DNA of 38,254 nt from an uncultured Porphyromonadaceae bacterium (GCA_949285425.1 CASEAJ010000029.1:1-38254); one strand, 5' to 3'. Counted from the first letter of the stretch, positions 8,828-17,064 are shown. Program-made: numbers and translations. The notes: generated from the letters alone by a model not told the origin.

Positions 8828-8977
8828 TCAAATGGGCTCTGTTCGGAGCAAAGTTTGTTTTATTTTTGCTTCATCAGATGTGGGGAATGCATTTCGCATT
8901 TTATCCATCTTCGTGCTAATGAAGGTGCCATTATACTTTTCTCTATTTTTATACAAATTCGGCAAATCATTGTTCAT
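8828..8977 (-). CDS. Possible small protein, 49 residues, unrecognised
   Basis: An ATG at 8977 opens 49 codons (first residues MNNDLPNLYKNREKYNGTF, last residues QTLLRTEPI) ending just before a perfect 20-bp hairpin with a U-tract in the same direction. The product is soluble, basic and Asn/Lys-rich, with no signal peptide or membrane segment. No family was recognised. No TAnnTTTG box was found upstream on minus, and a stop lies two codons before the ATG. It is either a real small gene or the remnant of a longer one. It sits in the 400-bp gap 8738-9137, where otherwise only the promoter of the next gene was seen. Confidence 0.3.
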   Translation of the reverse strand: MNNDLPNLYKNREKYNGTFISTKMDKMRNAFPTSDEAKIKQTLLRTEPI

Positions 8978-9068
8978 TTTTTATAGGTTGTTTAGGTAAA
9001 AAATAACCTTATTTACTTGTTTTTTGTTTTAAAATGATATTTTTTTACGAATTTTTATTTCAATTCTT

Positions 9069-9096
9069 TTTGTTTTGTAAAAAATAAATATATTTG
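9069..9096 (+). promoter_or_regulatory. Promoter of the 9138 gene
   Basis: TTTG at 9069-9072 and TATATTTG at 9089-9096, spaced by 16 bp, match the Bacteroidetes -33/-7 pattern. The surrounding 9000-9090 region is very AT-rich. The ATG of the downstream gene is about 41 bp further on. Confidence 0.5.
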
Positions 9097-9137
9097 CACA
9101 AGTTAGCTATTTGTCTTATTAAAATGAAAATCAAATC

Positions 9138-9761
9138 ATGAAAAAGAACAATGAAATAAATGGCAAAAGAAGAATGGAAGGTATGAAAAAGTTGAAATAT
9201 ATATGTTTTATATTGTTTTTTTCCGGATTGCCTTTAACATTCTGTAAAGCCCAACAATATCTGGTAGATTATGAAACAAATTGGTTTTTCAGAACGAATT
9301 TATTGTTAAATACTTTTGAAAATCCATTCAAATCGAGTAATGCTAATTTTGAAATCGACATAGAGTATTATTTTCCTAAAGTACCTCTTTTTCTAGGAGC
9401 CGGTACAAGTATGTACATCGATTTCAAAACCAACGATTTATATACTTTAAAGGAAAGGAATTTATCGGATTGGAATACGCTATTGGGATCAAACTATTAC
9501 ATAGGTTATTGTCCGTTAAACACAAGAGGGCATCGCATAGGTTTGGCTACAGGCTATTCGTTGGCCTTTTATGTACACACTCCGGAAGTTCCCGACAAGG
9601 TTCATTCCGATCATGGCATTTTGGCGAGAGCTTTTTATGAATATACTTTCACTCGAAGCATGTCATTGGGTTTTTTCACGCAGTATATTCATTATTTTAA
9701 GTATGAAACGACTCCTGATTTCTTATCTGTCGGCTTTACAATTTGTTTTGATTTTTTATAA
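9138..9761 (+). CDS. Predicted outer-membrane beta-barrel protein, unknown function
   Basis: The 207-residue product has a signal peptide that most naturally begins at the internal Met 9183 (MKKLKYICFILFF, then cleavage near FCKAQ), so translation may start there instead of 9138. The mature part alternates hydrophobic and polar residues in short strands (FEIDIEYYFPKVPLFLGAGT, HRIGLATGYSLAFYVH) and ends with an aromatic strand terminating in Phe-Asp-Phe-Leu, as outer-membrane barrels do. No named family was recognised. It is low in GC compared with its neighbours and monocistronic, between its own promoter and a strong terminator. Confidence 0.6.
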   Translation: MKKNNEINGKRRMEGMKKLKYICFILFFSGLPLTFCKAQQYLVDYETNWFFRTNLLLNTFENPFKSSNANFEIDIEYYFPKVPLFLGAGTSMYIDFKTNDLYTLKERNLSDWNTLLGSNYYIGYCPLNTRGHRIGLATGYSLAFYVHTPEVPDKVHSDHGILARAFYEYTFTRSMSLGFFTQYIHYFKYETTPDFLSVGFTICFDFL

Positions 9762-9772
9762 AAACAAATCAG

Positions 9773-9845
9773 CAGAATGATAAAAGCGCAAGTATACAAG
9801 TATATGAATTATGAATACTTGTGCTTTTATCATTCTGTTTTTTTC
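9773..9845. terminator. Bidirectional terminator between convergent genes
   Basis: Arms 9773-9795 and 9815-9837 pair over 23 bp with one G-T wobble, enclosing a 19-nt loop. T-runs follow on plus, and an A/T-rich stretch flanks it on minus. The stem contains the stop codon of the minus-strand membrane protein gene (9830-9832). Confidence 0.8.
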
Positions 9846-10915
9846 TTCTCTTTCCGGAAATTGTTGTTCACCCATCCGGGCAGGATGCTGAATCCGGCGA
9901 TGAGATAGGAATAATAGGTGATGAGACGCCAGATAAAGGCTACAATCAATGCTGTTCCCGCAATGGGGAAGAAGTCTGCATAGTACACGTTGAACATGTA
10001 TTCGCCGAAACCGCTTCCGCCTGGGGTAGGGCTTATGACAAGGGTCATCCAAATGACCAGCTGGCGGGCAAATGCCAGCAGGTGGTCGCCTCCCTGGCTG
10101 AATCCGAGCAGCAGCGCGTTGACAACCAGATAGCGCGAACACCATCCCCAGGCCGTGGCAGCCATACACTTCAGCCAGAATGAGGGTGTGCGTTTGCTTA
10201 TTTCGTGCGAGCTTTCAATCAGGTCATCGCCCAGTTTTTCCACTTTCCCTTTCCACCGGCGCAGCAAGGGGAGTGAAAACAGTCCGATAAGCATTTTCTT
10301 CACCCATACAGCCCGATGAAACAAGGCAATGTAGAGAATCAGTGTCCACGCTGCAATGGCCGTCAATACACTCAGGAACACAACTCTGACTCCCGTGTCG
10401 AAAGCCGTGCCGTTGGTGAAAAGCACTTCTGCCGGAAAAACCAGTACGGTGGCCAGGCATATCAGTGTGAGGAAAAGTTCGTCGAGAAACAGATTTACAA
10501 TCATAATGGTGGTGCTTTCGCCTCCTTTCAGTCCTTCTTTGTGCAGGTAGACGGCTATCAGGCTGCTTCCTCCTACGGCCGATGGGGTGACAGCCGATGT
10601 AAATTCGCAGAGCAGGTTCACGCGGAACACCTGCAGCCAGCTGAGCTTGTCGCCTACGATAATCTTGAAGCGTTGGGTCATGGCCAGATTCTGGTTGACC
10701 ATGAAGAACACGGCCAGCAGGATGCCTCCCCACATGCGTGCATTGGGTTTCAGCGTGCTGAACAGTTCCGGGTCAAATTCTTGCTTGAACAGGTAGGCAA
10801 TGACTGCCACACCCAGCAATATGGGGATAAAGGCATAAAAAGGATTGAAGAGTTTTTCTTTTTTCGTTTTTTGTCTCATATCTCGGATATGTTGCACAAA
10901 CCATGTTTCAAACAT
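9830..10915 (-). CDS. Flippase-like integral membrane protein (LPG-synthase TM domain / UPF0104 family)
   Basis: The 361-residue protein has about eight membrane segments and the family signatures: an early TM after a basic end (FYAFIPILLGVAVIAYLF), the conserved LCEFTSAVTPSAVGG motif near residue 108, EAVRAT-like substitutes further on, and PTPGGSGFGEYMF near residue 298. Members share the fold of the lysylphosphatidylglycerol flippase domain without the synthase part; substrates are mostly unknown. Translation may begin at the internal Met 10879 (MRQKTKKEK), which has the more typical basic N-terminus; neither start shows a strong ribosome site. It lies 23 bp after the U32 gene, so the two probably form an operon. 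Confidence 0.8.
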   Translation of the reverse strand: MFETWFVQHIRDMRQKTKKEKLFNPFYAFIPILLGVAVIAYLFKQEFDPELFSTLKPNARMWGGILLAVFFMVNQNLAMTQRFKIIVGDKLSWLQVFRVNLLCEFTSAVTPSAVGGSSLIAVYLHKEGLKGGESTTIMIVNLFLDELFLTLICLATVLVFPAEVLFTNGTAFDTGVRVVFLSVLTAIAAWTLILYIALFHRAVWVKKMLIGLFSLPLLRRWKGKVEKLGDDLIESSHEISKRTPSFWLKCMAATAWGWCSRYLVVNALLLGFSQGGDHLLAFARQLVIWMTLVISPTPGGSGFGEYMFNVYYADFFPIAGTALIVAFIWRLITYYSYLIAGFSILPGWVNNNFRKEKKKTE

Positions 10916-10938
10916 GTATTTGTTGTGCAGTAAAACAT

Positions 10939-12201
10939 TTATTTTTCTTTTTTCAGTTCTTCGGCCGGCACTATTTTGAACACTTTGTCGTTCCGGCGCA
11001 CCAGTTCCGTAGTCTTTATCGAGAGGTAGTCGCCTTTCCGTGCCGTCTGCACCGGTTTCAGGTCGACACGTATTTCCTGTACGGTGTCTTCGTAAGCACC
11101 GGTTGTCTCGCCTGTGATGAGCAGTTCGTCGCCCACGGAGAGGCTTTGTGTCTCGAGATGGATTTCAGCCACGTTTATTTTGCCGAAATAGTTGGTCACT
11201 TTGCCTATGTACACTTTCCGGTGGGTGGCTTGCGACCCGTAGTGCGAACTCCATTCGCCAAGCCGTTGTCCGAGGTAGTATCCGTTCCAGAATCCCCGGT
11301 TGAACACTTTGGCCAGCCGTACGTCCCAACCGCTTATTTTTTCATCCGTAAAGCTGCCTTCCAGATAGGCATCAACGGCTTCTTTGTAGCACGAAACGAC
11401 CGTCTTCACATATTCGGCACCGCGCGCCCGTCCTTCTATCTTGAACACCCGTACGCCCGCATCGAGCATTTTGTTGAGAAAATGAATGGTCTTGAGGTCT
11501 TTCGGCGACATGATGTATTCGTTGTCTATGTCGAGTTCCACTTCATTTTCCTTGTCCTTTACGGTGTATCCGCGGCGGCATATCTGCATGCAGGCACCCC
11601 GGTTGGCCGATGCGTTTTTCTCGTGCAGGCTCAGATAGCATTTGCCCGACACGGCCATGCAGAGCGCTCCGTGGCAGAACATTTCGATGCGTATGGGCCG
11701 GCCGTTGCGTCCGCATATGTTTTCACGTTCGATGACATCGTGTATGTGTGCCACCTGCTCCATGTTCAGTTCGCGTGCCAGAACCACCACATCGGCAAAC
11801 TGGGCGTAGAATTTCAGGGCTTCGGCGTTCGATATGTTCAGCTGGGTGGACAGATGCACTTCCACCCCTACCTGGTTGGCATAGAGCATGGCGGCCACAT
11901 CGGCGGCAATGATGGCCGATACGCCGGCTTCTTTGGCCGTGTCGACAATCTCGCGCATGAGCTCGAGGTCGTTGTCATACAGGATGGTGTTGACCGTGAG
12001 ATAGCTCTTGATGTGGTTTTCGTTGCACGTGCGTACTATTTCGCGCAGGTCGTCGGTGGTGAAGTTGCTGCTCGACCGGCTGCGCATGTTCAACCGTTCG
12101 ATGCCGAAATAGACCGAGTCGGCTCCGGCCTGAATGGCGGCCGCAAGGCTTTCCCACGAACCTGCCGGAGCCATGATTTCTATATCTTTCCTTTGTAACA
12201 T
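10939..12201 (-). CDS. Peptidase U32 family protein, probable tRNA uridine-34 hydroxylase (TrhP-like)
   Basis: The protein (420 residues from Met 12201) starts MLQRKDIEIMAPAGSWESL, the canonical U32 N-terminus, on a TIM-barrel-like domain. The cysteine cluster at about residues 180-212 (FCHGALCMAVSGKC and RGACMQICRR) is that of U32 proteins that hold an iron-sulfur centre. A C-terminal barrel segment follows. The length fits TrhP (YegQ), which makes 5-hydroxyuridine in tRNA using prephenate, rather than the longer rRNA enzyme RlhA. The role is inferred from the family; the 'peptidase' name is historical. The start was moved from 12267 because a TAnnTTTG box at 12224-12231 lies in the extension. 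Confidence 0.8.
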   Translation of the reverse strand: MLQRKDIEIMAPAGSWESLAAAIQAGADSVYFGIERLNMRSRSSSNFTTDDLREIVRTCNENHIKSYLTVNTILYDNDLELMREIVDTAKEAGVSAIIAADVAAMLYANQVGVEVHLSTQLNISNAEALKFYAQFADVVVLARELNMEQVAHIHDVIERENICGRNGRPIRIEMFCHGALCMAVSGKCYLSLHEKNASANRGACMQICRRGYTVKDKENEVELDIDNEYIMSPKDLKTIHFLNKMLDAGVRVFKIEGRARGAEYVKTVVSCYKEAVDAYLEGSFTDEKISGWDVRLAKVFNRGFWNGYYLGQRLGEWSSHYGSQATHRKVYIGKVTNYFGKINVAEIHLETQSLSVGDELLITGETTGAYEDTVQEIRVDLKPVQTARKGDYLSIKTTELVRRNDKVFKIVPAEELKKEK

Positions 12202-12223
12202 TGCAGTGATGATAAATGGACTG

Positions 12224-12231
12224 CAAAGATA
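12224..12231 (-). promoter_or_regulatory. -7 box for the U32 gene
   Basis: The minus strand reads TATCTTTG, matching TAnnTTTG, 22 bp before the Met at 12201. This box excludes the longer start at 12267. Confidence 0.5.
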
Positions 12232-12250
12232 GTGAACAGTTAACAATGAA

Positions 12251-12325
12251 CAATTATCAATGAACAATGAATGATAGATAATGAATGCAAGAAACTGTTA
12301 ACCGTTCATTGTTCATTGTCAATTG
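12251..12325. repeat. Imperfect inverted repeat of AATGAAC units
   Basis: Arms 12251-12273 and 12303-12325 match in 20 of 23 positions around the core CAATGAACAATGAA and enclose a 29-nt loop. Extra partial copies (AACAATGAACAATT) lie just before at 12243. The right arm contains the stop codon of the upstream OMP gene. No U-tract follows on minus, so it is more likely an extragenic palindromic repeat or RNA stabiliser than an intrinsic terminator. Confidence 0.65.
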
Positions 12326-13173
12326 TATTTGGGTGTCAGTTTGCCGAAAGGTACCGATATGCCGGCCTGCACGTGGTGGTAGGGGAAGTCGTGGATGCCA
12401 TACTGGTATTGGGCGAAAAAGTGTATTTTCGGCTGCTTGAAGGTAAGTTTCGTGGTGTACACAAGGGGTGCATCGCCGTTATTCATCCAACCGTAGTAAC
12501 CCGACAGGGTGTTTTCAAAATCAATCAGGGCATTGCTCAGTATGATTTTTCCTCCATACATGGGTGCGTCGTTCTGTGTGCTTCCGGTCGTTTCCCAACA
12601 CAGGAAACCGAAGTCGGCCACCACCCTTATCGTGCTCACCATGCGGTTGTTCAGAGCAAAAGATTTTCCTATTTCCAGGTCGAAGTAATAGCCCGGCGTG
12701 TCGAAATAGCGGCGTTGCTCGAAGTGTGTGCCCGATGCACTTTTAAGTGTGCTGTTCAGCACGATGGCCGGTGCCATGCGCCGTTCTTTCAATATCCGGA
12801 TGCGGGTTTGCACATAAATGTCGCCGTTGGCCGAACCGTTCAGCGATCCGCCCTGCATTTGCCTCAGGTCGTACACGTCTTGCGTCACCCGGTAGTGTTC
12901 GAGCATGCTGGCCCATACCTTCAGCGACACACATTCGGGCAGCAAGGGCACTTCTACGGTCAGCGTGGCATTGGCGGTCTGGTCGCCGAAGCCGAAGTGA
13001 TAGTCGCCCGACAGGCGTACCGTGGTCCGGTCTGTCACTGTGGCCTGGCCGAATTCGGGCACCGGATTCGCATTAGGTCCGAAGAAGGCGGGCGAATAGT
13101 TTACCGTTTGTGCCGACACGGCAGGAATGGCAAGCAGTGTGAAGAGGCAGGGCAGAAGTGCTGTAATTTTCAT
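12319..13173 (-). CDS. Predicted outer-membrane beta-barrel protein, unknown function
   Basis: The 284-residue product has a clear signal peptide (MKITALLPCLFTLLAIPAVSAQ, cleavage after the Ala near residue 21). The mature part is a run of amphipathic strands (TTVRLSGDYHFGFGD, GYYFDLEIGKSFALNN, IHFFAQYQYGIHD) ending VQAGISVPFGKLTPKYN, typical of a 10-12-strand outer-membrane barrel of about 260 residues. No specific family was recognised. It has its own -7 box at 13190-13197 and diverges from dusB. Its stop codon lies within the AATGAAC inverted repeat. Confidence 0.65.
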   Translation of the reverse strand: MKITALLPCLFTLLAIPAVSAQTVNYSPAFFGPNANPVPEFGQATVTDRTTVRLSGDYHFGFGDQTANATLTVEVPLLPECVSLKVWASMLEHYRVTQDVYDLRQMQGGSLNGSANGDIYVQTRIRILKERRMAPAIVLNSTLKSASGTHFEQRRYFDTPGYYFDLEIGKSFALNNRMVSTIRVVADFGFLCWETTGSTQNDAPMYGGKIILSNALIDFENTLSGYYGWMNNGDAPLVYTTKLTFKQPKIHFFAQYQYGIHDFPYHHVQAGISVPFGKLTPKYN

Positions 13174-13189
13174 ACGGAGGTTTTTGTTG

Positions 13190-13197
13190 CAAAAGTA
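13190..13197 (-). promoter_or_regulatory. -7 box for the 12319-13173 gene
   Basis: The minus strand reads TACTTTTG (TAnnTTTG), 17 bp before the ATG at 13173, implying a very short leader. Confidence 0.5.
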
Positions 13198-13314
13198 AGG
13201 AATATTTCTGCACTCTCAGGTGAAAACCGGCGTGCGTTTCCTTGTGCCTTGCAGTTTCTTTTTTCGTCGGCTTGTGAAAAATGCCTTTACAGGGCTTGCA
13301 GAAGGGATGAAAAA

Positions 13315-13402
13315 ATACTATGGTATCTTTATGAAAATACTATAGAAGGTTGTCAAAGATACTATAGTATTTTGGAACATCTTCTATAGTATTTTTTGTT
13401 AT
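13315..13402. repeat. 22-bp periodic palindrome array B (4 units)
   Basis: Four units start at 13315, 13337, 13359 and 13381, exactly 22 bp apart. Each consists of a 12-bp near-palindrome (ATACTATGGTAT, ATACTATAGAAG, ATACTATAGTAT, CTTCTATAGTAT) plus a 10-bp unrelated linker. The shared centre is CTATAG. The array lies in the 326-bp gap between two divergent genes, an outer-membrane protein and dusB, about 60 bp before the dusB -7 box. The remaining part of the gap (13200-13310) shows nothing recognisable. Confidence 0.9.
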
Positions 13403-13461
13403 GCATGCCCGTGTGTTTTTCCGGCCATTTCGGCAGGTTTTTTTATGTGTGCAAAAAAGTG

Positions 13462-13469
13462 TACTTTTG
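13462..13469 (+). promoter_or_regulatory. -7 box for dusB
   Basis: TACTTTTG matches TAnnTTTG, 31 bp before the ATG at 13500. No clear -33 TTTG is present. It lies inside the longer open frame that begins at 13401, which argues against that start. Confidence 0.5.
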
Positions 13470-13499
13470 TTTTCAAACTTGTTTTCAGTTTTTACACGC

Positions 13500-14495
13500 A
13501 TGAAGATAGCTGATATAGAATTTCCGGAATACCCCGTGTTTCTTGCTCCGATGGAAGATGTGACCGATCCGGCTTTCCGCTTGCTGTGCAAGCGTTACGG
13601 CGCGGACATGGTCTATACAGAATTCATTTCGGCCGATGCACTGATACGCAGCGTGAAGCGCACGGAGCAGAAACTCAACCTGTCTGATGCTGAACGGCCG
13701 GTAGCCATACAGATTTACGGGCGTGAGCCGGATGCGGTGACCGAAGCCGCACGTATAGCCGAGGAGGCCCGTCCGGACCTGATTGACTTGAATTTCGGTT
13801 GTCCGGTGAAGAAGGTGGCCGGCAAGGGAGCCGGTGCGGGACTTTTGCGCGACATTCCGAAAATGCTCGAGATAACCCGTTCGGTGGTGCAGGCGGTGCG
13901 CTTGCCCGTGACGGTGAAAACCCGCTTGGGATGGGATGAGGACAACAAGGTGATTGTGGACCTGGCCGAACGTTTGCAGGATTGTGGCATTGCAGCCTTG
14001 GCCATACACGGACGTACAAGGGCCCAGATGTACACGGGCGAAGCCGACTGGACGTTGATAGGCGAGGTGAAAAACAACCCGCGCATGCACATTCCCATCA
14101 TCGGCAACGGTGATGTGACGACTCCCGAACGGGCCCGCGAGTGTTTTGACCGTTATGGAGTCGATGCCATCATGGTGGGGCGTGCGTCGATTGGCCGTCC
14201 TTGGGTGTTCGGCGAACTGAAACATTATCTGCTACACGGTGAGAAAATGCCTCCGCTTACCTTTGCCGCCCAAAAGGATATTCTCAAACAGCAGGTGCTC
14301 AATTCCATCGAGTGGCTGGACGACGAGCGGAAAGGCATCCTTCACTCGCGCCGGCACCTGGCGGCCACGCCTGTGTTCAAAGGCATTCCGCATTTCAAGG
14401 AAACACGCATTGCCATGCTCCGCACCGAAAGTCTTGACGAACTGTTCCGCATCATCGATGGGATAGAGCCGGGAGAGAAAGCGGATTTTGTATGA
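13500..14495 (+). CDS. dusB: tRNA-dihydrouridine synthase (DusB-type)
   Basis: The 331-residue flavoenzyme reduces specific uridines of tRNA to dihydrouridine with NADPH. The start at 13500 (MKIADIEFPEYP) leads straight into the family N-terminus FLAPMEDVTDPAFR; the upstream extension has no family match. Visible motifs are MVYTEFISADAL, the catalytic Cys101 in LNFGCPVKKV, TVKTRLGWD and the FMN phosphate site IGNGDVTTPERARE with VDAIMVGRASIGRPW. It is apparently monocistronic and follows palindrome array B. Which Dus subgroup it belongs to is inferred from general DusB-like sequence, so the symbol is given with some caution. Confidence 0.9.
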   Translation: MKIADIEFPEYPVFLAPMEDVTDPAFRLLCKRYGADMVYTEFISADALIRSVKRTEQKLNLSDAERPVAIQIYGREPDAVTEAARIAEEARPDLIDLNFGCPVKKVAGKGAGAGLLRDIPKMLEITRSVVQAVRLPVTVKTRLGWDEDNKVIVDLAERLQDCGIAALAIHGRTRAQMYTGEADWTLIGEVKNNPRMHIPIIGNGDVTTPERARECFDRYGVDAIMVGRASIGRPWVFGELKHYLLHGEKMPPLTFAAQKDILKQQVLNSIEWLDDERKGILHSRRHLAATPVFKGIPHFKETRIAMLRTESLDELFRIIDGIEPGEKADFV

Positions 14496-14576
14496 TATCT
14501 GTATTGTTGTAATGGCATATTTCTTTTCTTTTGTAAAAAATACCAGACAAAAAGAAACCGGAAGACTAAAATTTCT

Positions 14577-14584
14577 TACTTTTG
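14577..14584 (+). promoter_or_regulatory. -7 box for the M13 peptidase gene
   Basis: TACTTTTG matches TAnnTTTG, 49 bp before the ATG at 14633. A TTTG at 14530 is too distant to be a regular -33 element. Confidence 0.45.
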
Positions 14585-14632
14585 TGCCCTTTTATGTTTT
14601 ATGGATGTAAACGGATTTAAATGATTAGCAGA

Positions 14633-16660
14633 ATGAAAAGAGTATTTTTACCGTTTGTTGCATTGATGCTTATGATGACAGCTTGCAATGAAAAAGAAAC
14701 CCAGAAATCGGGTATCGACGTGACGAATCTCGATACGAGCGTTTCGCCGAAAGTAGATTTTTACAAGTATGCCTGTGGGGGTTGGCAGCAAAAAAACCCG
14801 CTGACGGGCGAGTATGCGCGTTTTGGTTCGTTCGACCAGTTGGGCGAGAACAACCGCAAACAGTTGCGTGAACTCATTGCCGGAATTGCGGCTTCGACCC
14901 ACGAAGCCGGTACGGTGGAACAGAAAATAGGTGACCTGTACAACATGGCTATGGACAGCGTGAAACTGAACAAAGATGGTTATGAACCGATAAAGGCTGA
15001 CTTGGCACGCATTGCCGCAGTCAAGGATCAAAAAGAGCTTTCTACGCTGATAGCCCAGCTCATGCTTGATGGAACGAGCGCCTATTTTACGGTTTATGTG
15101 GATGCTGACCCTATGAGTAGCATGGAAAACCTTTTCCAGACTTATCAGTACGGCATATCGTTGGGCGAACGTGAATATTATCTCGATGAAGATGAAACGA
15201 CGGTCAACATTCGCAACGAATACAAGAAGCACGTGGTGAAAATGTTCGAACTGACCGGTTTCACACACGAACAGGCCGAAAAGAACATGCAGGCCGTCAT
15301 GAACATAGAGACGCGTCTGGCAAAGGCTTTTTATGACAACGTGAAACTGCGTGACCCGTATGCCAACTACAACAAAATGACCGTGGACGAACTGCAGACT
15401 CTTGTGCCGCAGATTGACTGGAAAGCCTATCTGGCCGTGCTCGGACTCGATGAAAAAGTGACTGAATTGAGCGTCGGACAGAAGGAAGCGCTCGTGGAAG
15501 CCGGTAAAATCATTGCCGAAGAACCGTTGGAAAGCAATGTGGCCTACCTGCAGTGGAAACTCATTGATGGTGTTGCCGGATATCTGAGCGATGATATCTA
15601 TGCGCAGAACTTTGACTTTTACGGCAAGGTGCTTTCGGGCAAGGAAGAACAGTCGCCCCGCTGGAAACGTGCGGTAGGCATTGTCAACGGCGTGTTGGGT
15701 GAAGCTGTGGGACAGATGTATGTGAAGCAGTATTTCCCGCCCGAAGCCAAGGAACGCATGTTGACACTGGTGCACAACCTGCAGGCTTCATTGGGTGAAC
15801 GCATAGACAACCTGTCGTGGATGGGAGACGAAACCAAGGCCAAGGCGCACGAAAAACTGAACGCCTTCCATGTGAAGATTGGCTATCCGGACAAATGGCG
15901 TGATTACAGCGGACTGAACATAACGAACGACACTTATTATGAAAACGTGAAACGTGCCAACCGTTTTGAATATGCCTACATGTTCGGCAAGATGGGCAAA
16001 CCTGTCGACCGCGATGAATGGGGCATGACTCCGCAGACGGTGAATGCTTATTATAACCCGACAACCAATGAAATCTGTTTCCCGGCCGGCATTCTGCAAT
16101 ATCCGTTCTTCGACATGCAGGCTGATGACGCATTCAACTATGGTGCCATCGGTGTGGTGATCGGTCATGAAATGACGCACGGGTTTGATGACCAGGGACG
16201 TCAGTTTGACAAGGATGGAAACTTGAAGGACTGGTGGACGGAAGAAGATGCCGCCCGCTTCCAGGAACGTGCGCAGGTGATGGTCAACTTCTTCGACTCG
16301 ATTGAAGTGGCTCCCGGTGTACACGCCAACGGACGTTTCACGCTGGGTGAAAACATAGCCGACCACGGCGGTTTGCAAGTGTCGTTCCAGGCATTCAAGA
16401 ATGCTACAAAAGATGCTCCGCTGGCCGTGAAGGATGGTCTGACTCCCGAACAGCGTTTCTTCCTGGCCTATGCGACGGTGTGGGCAGACAACATCCGTCC
16501 GGAAGAGATACTCGTTCGCACGAAGTCAGACCCGCATTCGTTGGGTAAGTGGCGTGTAAACGGAGCTTTGCCCCATATCGGAGCATGGTATGAAGCATTC
16601 GATGTACAGCCGGGCGATCCGATGTATGTGGCTCCGGAAGACCGCGTATCGATTTGGTAA
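14633..16660 (+). CDS. M13 family zinc metallopeptidase lipoprotein (PepO/neprilysin type)
   Basis: The 675-residue protein has a lipoprotein signal ending LMLMMTAC (Cys18), so it is probably anchored in an outer membrane or periplasmic leaflet. The M13 N-terminal domain begins SVSPKVDFYKYACGGWQQKNP. The catalytic domain carries HEMTH at 512-516 and the third zinc ligand Glu573 in GENIADHGG. The substrate-binding NAYYNPTTNEICFPAGILQ and the C-terminal RVNGALPHIGAW are present, as in all neprilysin-like oligopeptidases. It cleaves peptides of limited size, and the natural substrate is unknown. The start at 14633 was chosen over 14621 as the signal peptide begins with MKR. A hairpin terminator follows, so it is monocistronic. 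Confidence 0.93.
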   Translation: MKRVFLPFVALMLMMTACNEKETQKSGIDVTNLDTSVSPKVDFYKYACGGWQQKNPLTGEYARFGSFDQLGENNRKQLRELIAGIAASTHEAGTVEQKIGDLYNMAMDSVKLNKDGYEPIKADLARIAAVKDQKELSTLIAQLMLDGTSAYFTVYVDADPMSSMENLFQTYQYGISLGEREYYLDEDETTVNIRNEYKKHVVKMFELTGFTHEQAEKNMQAVMNIETRLAKAFYDNVKLRDPYANYNKMTVDELQTLVPQIDWKAYLAVLGLDEKVTELSVGQKEALVEAGKIIAEEPLESNVAYLQWKLIDGVAGYLSDDIYAQNFDFYGKVLSGKEEQSPRWKRAVGIVNGVLGEAVGQMYVKQYFPPEAKERMLTLVHNLQASLGERIDNLSWMGDETKAKAHEKLNAFHVKIGYPDKWRDYSGLNITNDTYYENVKRANRFEYAYMFGKMGKPVDRDEWGMTPQTVNAYYNPTTNEICFPAGILQYPFFDMQADDAFNYGAIGVVIGHEMTHGFDDQGRQFDKDGNLKDWWTEEDAARFQERAQVMVNFFDSIEVAPGVHANGRFTLGENIADHGGLQVSFQAFKNATKDAPLAVKDGLTPEQRFFLAYATVWADNIRPEEILVRTKSDPHSLGKWRVNGALPHIGAWYEAFDVQPGDPMYVAPEDRVSIW

Positions 16661-16696
16661 AGACTGAGCCTCGCATGTGAGAGGCAGACCCAAAAG

Positions 16697-16757
16697 GCAC
16701 AGGCAGTTGCATGTTTCGCATGCCGCGAAAAGCAATGCCTGTGCTTCTTGTTTTTTA
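16697..16757 (+). terminator. Rho-independent terminator after the M13 peptidase
   Basis: GCACAGGCAGTTGC (16697-16710) pairs with GCAATGCCTGTGC (16732-16744) with one bulged base. The stem is followed by TTCTTGTTTTTT. It lies 36 bp after the stop codon. Confidence 0.8.
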
Positions 16758-16767
16758 TGGGCGAAAA

Positions 16768-16799
16768 TTTGTTGTTGAGAGTACAAATTATTAATTTTG
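16768..16799 (+). promoter_or_regulatory. Promoter of tRNA-Ala
   Basis: TTTG at 16768-16771 and TAATTTTG at 16792-16799 are 20 bp apart, a near-ideal Bacteroidetes -33/-7 pair. The mature tRNA begins 21 bp later. Confidence 0.7.
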
Positions 16800-16819
16800 T
16801 GCGTTGTTAAGCACTTGAA

Positions 16820-16892
16820 GGGGAATTAGCTCATCTGGTAGAGCGTTTGGTTCGCAATCAAAAGGTAGTGGGTTCGAGTCCCATATTCTCCA
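16820..16892 (+). tRNA. tRNA-Ala, anticodon CGC
   Basis: The 73-nt sequence folds into a full cloverleaf. The acceptor arms GGGGAAT and ATTCTCC include the G3-U70 wobble that marks alanine tRNA. The D-arm is GCTC/GAGC, and the anticodon stem TTTGG/TCAAA holds the loop TTCGCAA with anticodon CGC. A 5-nt variable loop follows, then the T-arm GTGGG-TTCGAGT-CCCAT. The discriminator is A, and CCA is not encoded. It reads GCG codons. It stands alone, with its own strong promoter. Confidence 0.93.
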
Positions 16893-17064
16893 CAGGGTGT
16901 ATGTTGAAAGCGGTAAATAGGTCTGATTCTATTTGCCGCTTTTTGTACAAAAAGAATCGCCCGAAGTCATTTTGTTTTCTTTTTTTAACTAAAATGTAGC
17001 TCATATTTGGTTAAAAGTTATTTATTTTGCAAAAAATAAACTTATTGTTTTATAAATCAAGCAT

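Noticed and set aside
10903..12198. 431-codon plus-strand ORF antisense to the U32 gene
   Set aside because: It is rich in His, Val and Tyr as expected from a reversed coding strand and matches no family; the minus-strand U32 protein is clear.
12271..13389. 372-codon plus-strand ORF antisense to the OMP gene
   Set aside because: It is a shadow of the minus-strand gene and runs through palindrome array B; no family features.
13315..13402. Possible CRISPR array
   Set aside because: Repeats are only about 12 bp, linkers 10 bp and unequal in conservation, with three or four units and no cas genes. The palindromic 22-bp design is unlike any CRISPR.
14648..15775. 375-codon minus-strand ORF inside the M13 peptidase gene
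   Set aside because: The composition is that of an antisense shadow; the plus-strand M13 peptidase has complete motifs.
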